Of a DNA stretch of 5,495 nt, positions 1-5,462 are shown piece after piece. Made by a program: the position numbers and the translations under genes. The notes beneath the pieces were generated by a model. The model was not told where the DNA came from and did no database searches. It was given only the letters and a program-made list of their open reading frames with translations. Where the stretch lies: positions 1-5,495 of the forward strand of contig JAEDOB010000159.1 in the NCBI GenBank assembly GCA_016302225.1. The letters run 5' to 3'. Within the stretch, counting starts at the first letter, position 1. Each line of letters starts with the position of its first letter. The DNA comes from Oscillospiraceae bacterium. Lineage in GTDB: Bacteria > Bacillota > Clostridia > Oscillospirales > Ruminococcaceae.

Positions 1-7
1 ATCTAGG

Positions 8-42
8 TGGGTGTTCCCCCGCCGAAGGCGGGGGAACACCCA
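8..42. repeat. Near-perfect GC-rich palindrome (16-bp stem, 3-nt loop)
   Basis: Positions 8-23 are the exact reverse complement of 27-42, around the three-base loop GAA (24-26), giving a 16-bp uninterrupted stem with a run of five G:C pairs. There is no good T-run directly after it on either strand; the plus-strand side continues TTAATCAGTATTTT, which is only loosely T-rich. It could be a weak terminator of a plus-strand gene off the left edge, a processing or mRNA-stability hairpin, or a dispersed palindromic repeat. The structure itself is certain; the role is not. Confidence 0.75.
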
Positions 43-92
43 TTAATCAGTATTTTCTTAAATTTGTAGCAGTAAAAAATTCTAACAAAACC

Positions 93-178
93 TGTAGGGG
101 CGACCATCGGTCGCCCGCAGTGCCGCAGAAAGCCGAAAAATACAGCGTATTTGCGGGCGGTCAATGACCGCCCCTACA
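93..178. repeat. MITE-like element with 27-bp terminal inverted repeats
   Basis: An 86-bp element is bounded by TGTAGGGGCG at 93-102 and its reverse complement CGCCCCTACA at 169-178. The arms 93-119 and 152-178 are inverted copies that match at 22 of 27 positions. Each arm is itself a hairpin with 8 perfect pairs and a 3-nt loop (98-116 and 155-173). The 32-bp centre is unremarkable and has no ORF. No clear target-site duplication is visible in the flanks. Repeats of the TGTAGGGGCG type are, from memory, common between genes in Ruminococcus, Faecalibacterium and relatives; a genome search would be needed to confirm copy number and whether it moves. Confidence 0.7.
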
Positions 179-251
179 ATATATTTTTGTGGATTGCTAT
201 AAATCATAACCTCACACTTCACGAAAAATTCAACTCTCAGCTTTCAACACT

Positions 252-295
252 AAAAAAGCCCGTCCCGCCAACATAAAGAAGGCGGGACGGGCTTT
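252..295 (-). terminator. Rho-independent terminator of pilB-pilT
   Basis: On the minus strand a perfect 15-bp stem (255-269 paired with 281-295, 11-nt loop at 270-280) ends in a run of six T residues (complement of 252-257, half of them in the stem). It begins 28 bp past the pilT stop codon, exactly where a terminator of that transcript belongs. The plus-strand side has only three T residues, all inside the stem, so it should work mainly in the minus direction. Confidence 0.92.
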
Positions 296-323
296 GTAAA
301 AGTATGAAAGGATGATATAGGAA

Positions 324-1436
324 TTATTTTGCTTTAAGGTATCTCTCGTACTCGGAGGGATCGCTTACCTTTTCTCTTGCGGCATCGTCGGTGATAATGC
401 CTTCCTTAACCATACGGGCAAGCTCCTGGTCAAGGCATACCATTCCCTGCTGTCTTCCTGTCTGGATAGCAGTCTGGATAAGGTGGACCTTGTTATCGCG
501 GATCATAGCGGAAATAGCGTCTGTGCAGTTGAGTATCTCAAGAGCGGCAACTCGTCCTGTGCCGTCAGCTCTGGGGATAAGTGTCTGAGAACCGATACCT
601 ACGAGAACCGTCGCAAGCTGAGTTCTGATCTGACCCTGCTGATGGGCGGGGAATACGTCGATGATACGGTTGATGGTATCCGAAGCCGAGGTCGTATGAA
701 GTGTGGACATAACAAGATGTCCTGTTTCAGCGGCGGTTACGGCTGCGTTGATGGTTTCAAAGTCACGCATCTCTCCTACGAGGATAACATCGGGGTCTTC
801 ACGGAGTGCGGCACGGAGAGCCATAGCGAAGTTCTCAACGTCGTCGCCGACCTCTCTCTGATTTATCATACATCTCTTATGCTCGTGAACGTACTCGATA
901 GGGTCCTCGATGGTGATGATATGTGCGGAACGATTTACATTTACATAGTCGATCATAGCCGCCAGAGTTGTGGACTTACCGGAACCCGTAGGTCCTGTGA
1001 TGAGTATAAGTCCTCTGGGACGCATTACGAAATCTGCAAGGATAGGCGGCAGATCAAGATCCTCCAGAGTAGGAATATCATTTCTCAGCAGACGGATAGC
1101 GATAGCCGTGTTTCCTCTCTGATGATAGATATTAACTCTGTGACGGTAACCTCTTCTGGTGGTGTAGGAGAAGTCTGTATCGATATGCTCCTTGATGTTT
1201 GTCAGCTGCTTTGCAGTACACATCTGCTCACAGATCTTCTGAATAGCAGGCTCTGTCATTTCGGGATATGAGCTGAGCTTTCTCAAAGAGCCGTGAAGTC
1301 TTACGATAGGAGCTATCTTCGCAGTGAAATGAACGTCGGAGCAGCCGAGAACACGAGCCTCGTCCAGGATCTTGTCGATATTGAGAATTATCTTTTCCTG
1401 TTTGGTGCCCAGACCTTTACTTGTATCCAGTTCCAT
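324..1436 (-). CDS. pilT: Type IV pilus retraction ATPase PilT
   Basis: The 370-residue product is a hexameric secretion ATPase that powers pilus depolymerisation and twitching, acting at the cytoplasmic face of the pilus base. Visible landmarks are the N-terminal GCSDVHF segment (31-37), Walker A GPTGSGKS (148-155), the Asp box IEDPIEY (176-182), Walker B DPDVILVGEMRD (214-225) and the His box GHLVMSTLHTTSA (239-251). A C-terminal AISAMIRD (307-314) stands where PilT proteins carry AIRNLIRE, which separates it from PilB, as does the absence of a tetracysteine motif. It is slightly longer than the usual 345-350 residues because of about 20 extra N-terminal residues. The start is supported by GGAGG at 1443-1447, 6 nt upstream of the ATG. 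It follows pilB after 83 bp and is closed by a terminator, so the two are probably co-transcribed. Confidence 0.96.
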   Translation of the reverse strand: MELDTSKGLGTKQEKIILNIDKILDEARVLGCSDVHFTAKIAPIVRLHGSLRKLSSYPEMTEPAIQKICEQMCTAKQLTNIKEHIDTDFSYTTRRGYRHRVNIYHQRGNTAIAIRLLRNDIPTLEDLDLPPILADFVMRPRGLILITGPTGSGKSTTLAAMIDYVNVNRSAHIITIEDPIEYVHEHKRCMINQREVGDDVENFAMALRAALREDPDVILVGEMRDFETINAAVTAAETGHLVMSTLHTTSASDTINRIIDVFPAHQQGQIRTQLATVLVGIGSQTLIPRADGTGRVAALEILNCTDAISAMIRDNKVHLIQTAIQTGRQQGMVCLDQELARMVKEGIITDDAAREKVSDPSEYERYLKAK

Positions 1437-1442
1437 AAATAA

Positions 1443-1447
1443 CCTCC
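1443..1447 (-). promoter_or_regulatory. Ribosome binding site of pilT
   Basis: GGAGG on the minus strand lies 6 nt before the ATG at 1436, fixing the start that includes the short N-terminal extension. No convincing promoter was seen in the 83-bp pilB-pilT gap, which supports one transcript. Confidence 0.85.
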
Positions 1448-1519
1448 GTTTTCGGGTTTATCCTGAGGGAAAACCAAATTTTTATTATCAGACGGCAGTG
1501 CCGCAATAATCCTTGATAA

Positions 1520-3205
1520 TTAAACAGCGTATGTAACACGAATAAGCTCGTCCATAGTGGTAACGCCTTCCTGAACCAGGTCGGAAACATTGTCACGGAG
1601 CAGCTTTGTACCCTGACTCTTAGCCAGCCTCTGAATTTCCTCAGCGTCACCGCCGTTAGCGATACAGGAGGACATTTCGGCAGTACAGAGAAGTATCTCG
1701 TGGATAGCGGTACGTCCTCTGTAACCTGTGTTATTGCAGGCGGGACAGCCGCAGGCGTCGTATATCTGGATAGAGCCGCTGATACCCATCAGCTCGTTTT
1801 CCTCCTGAGTGGACATTCTCGGAGTACGGCATTCCATACAGATCTTTTTGGTAAGACGCTGAGCGATGATACCGATAAGAGATGTAGCGACCATGTACGC
1901 CTGAACGCCCATATCGACCAGACGGGTGATGGTAGCTGCAGCAGAGTTTGTATGCAGTGTGGAGAGCACCATATGACCTGTGATAGCCGCTCTGATAGCG
2001 ATCTCGGCAGTTTCCTGGTCACGCATTTCTCCGACCATTATGATGTCGGGGTCCTGACGGAGGATAGAACGAAGGGCAGCAGCGAAGGTCATACCCGCCT
2101 TATCGTTGATCTGACACTGATTGATACCTTCGATATTCTTTTCGACAGGGTCCTCAACGGTAATTACGTTTACATTAGGCTTAGCCATTTCACCGAGGGC
2201 AGCGTAAAGGGTGGTTGTTTTACCTGAACCGGTAGGTCCCGTAACCAGCATAACGCCCTGAGGAACCTTCAGCATTGATTCGAACTTCTTATAGTTATAG
2301 TCGGACATACCCAGCTCGGTGATCTTTCTGAGGGCAACGTCACCGGTGGAGAGGATACGGATAACGACCTTCTCGCCGTTTACCGTCGGCAGGTTAGATA
2401 CACGGACGTCAAGGGTGGTTCCGTCAACTACCTGAGAGAAACGTCCGTCCTGAGGAACACGCTTCTCGGCGATATTCATACCGCTGATGATCTTCAGACG
2501 TGTTACGAGAGAGTTATGAACGACGTTGGAAACGTTCATCAGCTCGATAAGGTCGCCGTTTACTCTGATCCTGATACGTGTATATGTCTTGAACGGCTCG
2601 ATATGAATATCCGTTGCTTCTGCACGGAAGGAGTTTTCAACGATAGTAGTAGCCAGCTTAACGATAGGAGCGTTGTCGATACGTCCCTCAGCGTCGTCAT
2701 CATTGCCGCCCTGTTCTGCATTGAACTGCTCGTTTACGCTGTCGAGAATGCTGTCGGTATTCTGCATGGAATAATTTTTACCGATAGCCTTGGTGATAGC
2801 GTCCTTAGTAGCGATAACAGGAACAACGTCCATGCCCGTTGTAACCTTGATATCCTCGAAGATATAGAAGTTTACGGGGTCATTTGTAGCGACGGTAAGC
2901 CTTTTACCCGTTATTTTGATAGCGATAACATTATGCTTTTTCGCCAGAGCCTCGGGGATCTTCTTAACAGCCTCCTGCGAGATAACGAGGTTCGGGTCTG
3001 TAAGGTCCACAAAAGGAACATTGAGCTTTTCGGACAGCACCTGAGCAAACTGAACATCGGTAACATATTTCAGTTCAAGCAGATAATCACCGAAAAATTT
3101 TCCGGGCACATTTTCCTTTTTCTTGGCTTCAAGGACATTCTGGAGCTGTTCCTCGGTGATGATGCCCTTATTGACCATATACTGACCTATTGGCACGTTT
3201 TTCAT
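1520..3205 (-). CDS. pilB: Type IV pilus assembly (extension) ATPase PilB
   Basis: The 561-residue product belongs to the GspE/PilB family, the cytoplasmic motor that drives addition of pilin subunits. Its layout is an MshEN-type N-terminal domain (about 1-150) with two tandem 24-residue repeats (5-28 and 37-60), an acidic linker (164-175), an N2 domain with TDIHIEP (198-204) and arginines R210, R212 and R214, and then the ATPase core. The core shows Walker A GPTGSGKT (323-330), the Asp box VEDPVE (350-355), Walker B DPDIIMVGEMRD (385-396) and the His box GHMVLSTLHTNSA (410-422). A zinc-type pair CMEC (456-459) and CPAC (487-490) is typical of PilB/GspE and absent from PilT. Length is normal for the family. 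AGGAGG at 3214-3219, 8 nt upstream, supports the start. It diverges from pilD and precedes pilT. GspE is the main alternative name; the pilT neighbour favours PilB. Confidence 0.95.
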   Translation of the reverse strand: MKNVPIGQYMVNKGIITEEQLQNVLEAKKKENVPGKFFGDYLLELKYVTDVQFAQVLSEKLNVPFVDLTDPNLVISQEAVKKIPEALAKKHNVIAIKITGKRLTVATNDPVNFYIFEDIKVTTGMDVVPVIATKDAITKAIGKNYSMQNTDSILDSVNEQFNAEQGGNDDDAEGRIDNAPIVKLATTIVENSFRAEATDIHIEPFKTYTRIRIRVNGDLIELMNVSNVVHNSLVTRLKIISGMNIAEKRVPQDGRFSQVVDGTTLDVRVSNLPTVNGEKVVIRILSTGDVALRKITELGMSDYNYKKFESMLKVPQGVMLVTGPTGSGKTTTLYAALGEMAKPNVNVITVEDPVEKNIEGINQCQINDKAGMTFAAALRSILRQDPDIIMVGEMRDQETAEIAIRAAITGHMVLSTLHTNSAAATITRLVDMGVQAYMVATSLIGIIAQRLTKKICMECRTPRMSTQEENELMGISGSIQIYDACGCPACNNTGYRGRTAIHEILLCTAEMSSCIANGGDAEEIQRLAKSQGTKLLRDNVSDLVQEGVTTMDELIRVTYAV

Positions 3206-3213
3206 TGAATTTG

Positions 3214-3219
3214 CCTCCT
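3214..3219 (-). promoter_or_regulatory. Ribosome binding site of pilB
   Basis: A perfect AGGAGG on the minus strand lies 8 nt before the pilB ATG at 3205. I looked for a matching minus-strand promoter in 3220-3340 and found no pair of -35 and -10 boxes that convinced me. Confidence 0.85.
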
Positions 3220-3268
3220 AAATAATAGATTACCTGTGCAGATTCAGGTTTTTTCACGTTGTTATGGA

Positions 3269-3284
3269 AAATACACTTGTATTT
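3269..3284. promoter_or_regulatory. Inverted repeat overlapping the pilD -35 box (possible operator)
   Basis: AAATACA and TGTATTT form a perfect 7-bp dyad separated by CT in the divergent pilB/pilD promoter region. It covers the whole -35 hexamer proposed for pilD (3277-3282), the position where a repressor or activator could control pilD and perhaps the opposing pilB. The dyad is seen directly; that a protein binds it is inference, and A+T-rich dyads arise by chance fairly often. Confidence 0.35.
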
Positions 3285-3305
3285 ATGAGAAATATATGTT
3301 AAAAT
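3277..3305 (+). promoter_or_regulatory. Sigma-A-type promoter of pilD with extended -10
   Basis: TTGTAT (3277-3282) and TAAAAT (3300-3305) are separated by the ideal 17 bp. The -10 box is preceded by TG at 3297-3298, giving the extended -10 form TGnTAAAAT. Transcription would start near 3312, leaving a leader of about 30 nt before the pilD ATG. Confidence 0.65.
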
Positions 3306-3324
3306 GGAATGTACAATAACATTT

Positions 3325-3330
3325 AAGGAG
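3325..3330 (+). promoter_or_regulatory. Ribosome binding site of pilD
   Basis: AAGGAG lies 10 nt before the ATG at 3341. This favours 3341 over the next in-frame ATG at 3353, which would be 22 nt away. Confidence 0.75.
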
Positions 3331-3340
3331 TGTTTAGCTT

Positions 3341-4348
3341 ATGGACCATGTAATGCTTATGGGGCTTATCGGTCAGATCGCAGTCTACATAGTCGTGTTC
3401 ATCTTCGGTATATGTATAGGCAGCTTTCTGAACGTGTGTATCTTCCGCCTGCCTGCGGGGGAGTCCCTTACCAAGAAGAATTCCCACTGTATGACCTGCG
3501 GAGCGGAGATCAAGCGTTATGACCTTATCCCCATCATCAGCTGGCTGTTTGTCTTAAAGGGCAAATGCCGCAGCTGCGGAGAAAAGATCTCGGGCAGATA
3601 CCCGCTGGTCGAATTCTTAAACGGAATACTGTATGTATTTGTGTTTATGAAGTTTGATATGTTCAGCTGCGGGGTGATGATGCCCATACTCACCTGCCTG
3701 TTCATATCGACGCTTATCGTCATCGGCTTTGAGGATTATGACACTCAGGAAATGACTGTGGGCGTGCTGGTAATTATGGCAGTTATCAACATAATTGCTG
3801 TGATACTCGCCCTTCCTCAGGTAAATGTCATCTACTGGGGAATGGTAAGCCTCAAGGAAAGCCTTATAGGTGCTGCCGCAATAAGCGTTCCCTTCCTGCT
3901 CATAGGCTTTGTGCTGACACCGCTTTTTGCCATGCTTACGGACGAGAACCGTTCTGCGGCAAGGAAGCTCCGCAAGCGTCTGAAGGAGCTGAATTCTGTA
4001 AATGTCAAGGACAAGCGGGAAATTCAGAAGGTGGAAACCGAGCTTGCAAAGGTTGAAGCTGAAATAAAGGAGCAGCCCGCCGTATTCGGCTTTGGAATGG
4101 GCGACATTGTGCTTATGGCAGCTGCGGGAATTTACCTGGGCTGGAAGAGAAGCCTTGTTGCCGCAGGTGCCGGAATACTTATCGGAGCCGTTTACGGGCT
4201 TATCCAAAAGAAGCGCAGCAGCGAATCGCAGTTTGCATTCGGACCATGGCTTGCTATCGGAATAGCCATCGCCATATTCTTCGGAAATGACATCGTTTAT
4301 TGGTATTCAAAGCTGCTTACATTCCCGATCTCCGAGCTTACTGCCTGA
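3341..4348 (+). CDS. pilD: Prepilin leader peptidase / N-methyltransferase PilD
   Basis: The 335-residue membrane aspartic protease removes the short basic leader from prepilins and, in its full form, N-methylates the new N-terminus. The N-terminal domain has GSFLNVCIFRLP (27-38) and the zinc tetracysteine C50/C53 and C76/C79, the part linked with methylation. Catalytic aspartates are D132 (in FEDYD) and D255 (in GMGD, 252-255). The late FGPWLAIG (300-307) matches the family's conserved FGPFLA segment. About eight hydrophobic segments are visible. Two features are odd. A charged coiled-coil-like insert (about 199-247) makes the protein longer than the usual 250-290 residues, and the IP(D/N) that normally follows the first aspartate reads M-T-V. 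It has its own promoter and terminator, and its substrates would include the pseudopilin encoded convergently downstream. Confidence 0.94.
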   Translation: MDHVMLMGLIGQIAVYIVVFIFGICIGSFLNVCIFRLPAGESLTKKNSHCMTCGAEIKRYDLIPIISWLFVLKGKCRSCGEKISGRYPLVEFLNGILYVFVFMKFDMFSCGVMMPILTCLFISTLIVIGFEDYDTQEMTVGVLVIMAVINIIAVILALPQVNVIYWGMVSLKESLIGAAAISVPFLLIGFVLTPLFAMLTDENRSAARKLRKRLKELNSVNVKDKREIQKVETELAKVEAEIKEQPAVFGFGMGDIVLMAAAGIYLGWKRSLVAAGAGILIGAVYGLIQKKRSSESQFAFGPWLAIGIAIAIFFGNDIVYWYSKLLTFPISELTA

Positions 4349-4360
4349 GAAATATTGTCC

Positions 4361-4474
4361 TTTCGGGGAATTTGTTTGTTATCTCACCGAACCGCTGTAA
4401 AGCAAAGGCTTTGCGGCGGTATTTTTTATGATTTTGACGAAACTTTACAGATAGCGCAAGCAAATTTCCCGAAA
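4361..4474. repeat. Long inverted repeat (18-bp arms) enclosing the pilD terminator
   Basis: Positions 4361-4378 can pair with 4457-4474 along all 18 positions, 16 of them Watson-Crick and two (4368/4467 and 4375/4460) G-U in plus-strand RNA. Outside these arms lie AATATT copies (4351-4356 and 4479-4484) that can also pair after a 4x4 internal loop. The arms flank the pilD terminator hairpin. This could be a small MITE-like element that carried in a terminator, or a structured RNA. The pairing is seen directly; the role is unknown. Confidence 0.55.
4391..4427 (+). terminator. Rho-independent terminator of pilD
   Basis: A 13-bp stem (4391-4403 with 4408-4420, two G-U pairs, AAAG loop at 4404-4407) is followed by A and then six T residues at 4422-4427. 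It starts 43 bp past the pilD stop. Both wobble pairs are G-U only in plus-strand RNA and would be A-C mismatches on the minus strand, supporting plus-strand function. Confidence 0.88.
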
Positions 4475-4502
4475 AAATAATATTTTACAGGTACAAAATA
4501 CT

Positions 4503-4544
4503 CCGCTAAAGCTTGCAGACAAAACGCCTGCAAGCTTTTTGCGG
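4503..4544. terminator. Hairpin between convergent genes, likely terminator of the pseudopilin gene
   Basis: A perfect 11-bp stem (4508-4518 with 4528-4538, 9-nt loop) is extended by four G:C pairs (4503-4506 with 4541-4544) across a small internal loop. It begins 22 bp past the stop codon of the minus-strand pseudopilin gene. The T-run is better on the plus side (4536-4540) than on the minus side (three T residues, then AGCGG), so it may work in both directions or serve as a backup to the pilD terminator. Confidence 0.55.
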
Positions 4545-4565
4545 CTTATTTGTATTATGAATGTA

Positions 4566-5447
4566 TCAGGTCACAGGACGAAGGAAGAAGATGTATGTAT
4601 CATTTTCCTCGTGACTTTCCTTGCCTGCAAGCGCACCTTGCTTGAAGCTGACACTTCCGGGAAGTGAACCGCTTGTAGGGGACGGAATGAAGGTCTGATA
4701 GTCAATGGTTGCGGGGCTGACAAAGTAGTTCATGCTGGTTACGGAGCCGTTGGTAACGGTATCAATATTCTTCTTAGGTGTTTTGGGATTTACTACAATG
4801 TCAAAGCCTCTCTGGAGCTGGTTGACAGCTTCAGCGTTACCGTCACTGTCCTTATCCGCCCATTCATTGGGAAGAATAATATCAAAGGACATATCGCCGT
4901 AGTACTCGGGACCCATAGCCAAATAGCATTTTCTGGTATTCCAGCTGGTGCTTGCAAGGTCAGCCTCGGTGACTGTTGCGCCCCATGAGGGAACGTCCAG
5001 AGAGCTTGTGCCAAGCCCTCTTATTCTGACAAGTCTGCCCTGAACATCCTTACCCTTATACTTAAACTTTGTGCTTCTGTCGATCACAATAACTTCGATA
5101 TTCTTGTAATCGGCAACCGCCAGACCATTTTTGTTGATGAAATAGTTTGCTGCGGCATTTAGGTTATTTACACTGGAAATTTCAGGTGAGCCATCATTAT
5201 CGGTATCAATGGAAATATCCTGATCGATTATAGAGATAGCCTTTGCATATCGTGTAGATTCGGCAATATAGCTGATAATGCCGTTTTCGACGGTACGCTG
5301 CTGCTCATAGATGGTCGAATCCCTGTAAGCCTCCTGAACAGGCTCCATAAGCTGGAGAATAGCTGTCATAAGCGAAACCAGGATAGCCATAACGACTATA
5401 AGCTCGATCAAAGTAAAACCCTTCAGGCTTTTAAGTCTTTTCTTCAT
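4566..5447 (-). CDS. Prepilin-type minor pilin / pseudopilin with two calcium-loop-like motifs
   Basis: The 293-residue product is a class III-signal prepilin. A basic leader (MKKRLKSLKG) ends at a PilD cleavage site before F11, with FTLIE giving the conserved Glu at mature position +5, followed by a hydrophobic helix to about residue 34. It should lie in the membrane until assembled at or near the pilus tip or base. The large globular part is not one I recognise. It contains two D-x-D-x-D-G-x-x-E motifs, at 81-89 and 198-206, resembling EF-hand-type calcium loops, and a single cysteine (C174). The length, twice that of typical major pilins, points to a minor pilin of the GspJ/PilW kind, but I cannot assign a subfamily. 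The start has a G-rich Shine-Dalgarno GGGGGTG (5452-5458) 5 nt upstream. It probably follows another gene in an operon and converges on pilD. Confidence 0.88.
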   Translation of the reverse strand: MKKRLKSLKGFTLIELIVVMAILVSLMTAILQLMEPVQEAYRDSTIYEQQRTVENGIISYIAESTRYAKAISIIDQDISIDTDNDGSPEISSVNNLNAAANYFINKNGLAVADYKNIEVIVIDRSTKFKYKGKDVQGRLVRIRGLGTSSLDVPSWGATVTEADLASTSWNTRKCYLAMGPEYYGDMSFDIILPNEWADKDSDGNAEAVNQLQRGFDIVVNPKTPKKNIDTVTNGSVTSMNYFVSPATIDYQTFIPSPTSGSLPGSVSFKQGALAGKESHEENDTYIFFLRPVT

Positions 5448-5451
5448 ATCT

Positions 5452-5458
5452 ACACCCC
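5452..5458 (-). promoter_or_regulatory. Probable ribosome binding site of the pseudopilin gene
   Basis: GGGGGTG on the minus strand is 5 nt before the ATG. It is a weaker match to the anti-Shine-Dalgarno than the AGGAGG of pilB. The selected ATG is confirmed by the prepilin leader that directly follows. Confidence 0.5.
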
Positions 5459-5462
5459 CACA

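Larger units (their letters stand above)
1..323. other. Gene-free intergenic region rich in palindromes
   Basis: I see no credible coding region here. The stretch holds three independent inverted repeats: a palindrome at 8-42, a MITE-like element at 93-178 and the pilT terminator at 252-295. The bases between them (43-92 and 179-251) are A+T-rich and show no gene, RNA gene or clear promoter. It is the 3' flank of the pilB-pilT transcript and may also hold the end of a gene lying off the left edge. Confidence 0.7.

Noticed and set aside
1..180. Possible CRISPR array or small tandem repeat from the repeated GC-rich hairpins
   Set aside because: The units are inverted, not direct, differ in sequence and have no regular spacers.
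483..1271. 262-codon open frame on the plus strand opposite pilT
   Set aside because: It is wholly antisense to a gene with every PilT motif intact, its translation has no recognisable domain and it lacks a Shine-Dalgarno. It is a shadow of codon bias.
1485..1512. Small CGGC-AGT-GCCG hairpin in the pilB-pilT gap, considered as an internal terminator
   Set aside because: A four-pair stem with no following T-run on the minus strand in the right place; it would not terminate transcription.
2516..3208. 230-codon open frame on the plus strand opposite the pilB N-terminus
   Set aside because: Antisense to the well-supported PilB N-terminal domain, with no ribosome binding site or family resemblance.
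3232..3249. ACCTG...CAGGT hairpin in the pilB leader, considered as a regulatory stem
   Set aside because: Only five pairs with an 8-nt loop; too weak to separate from chance.
3220..3340. Candidate minus-strand promoters for pilB (for example TTGTAC near 3311-3316)
   Set aside because: No -10 box at a usable 16-18 bp spacing; I could not choose one honestly.
3617..4207. 196-codon open frame on the minus strand opposite pilD
   Set aside because: Its translation is His/Tyr-rich and non-globular, as expected when membrane-protein codons are read in reverse, and it lies fully within pilD.
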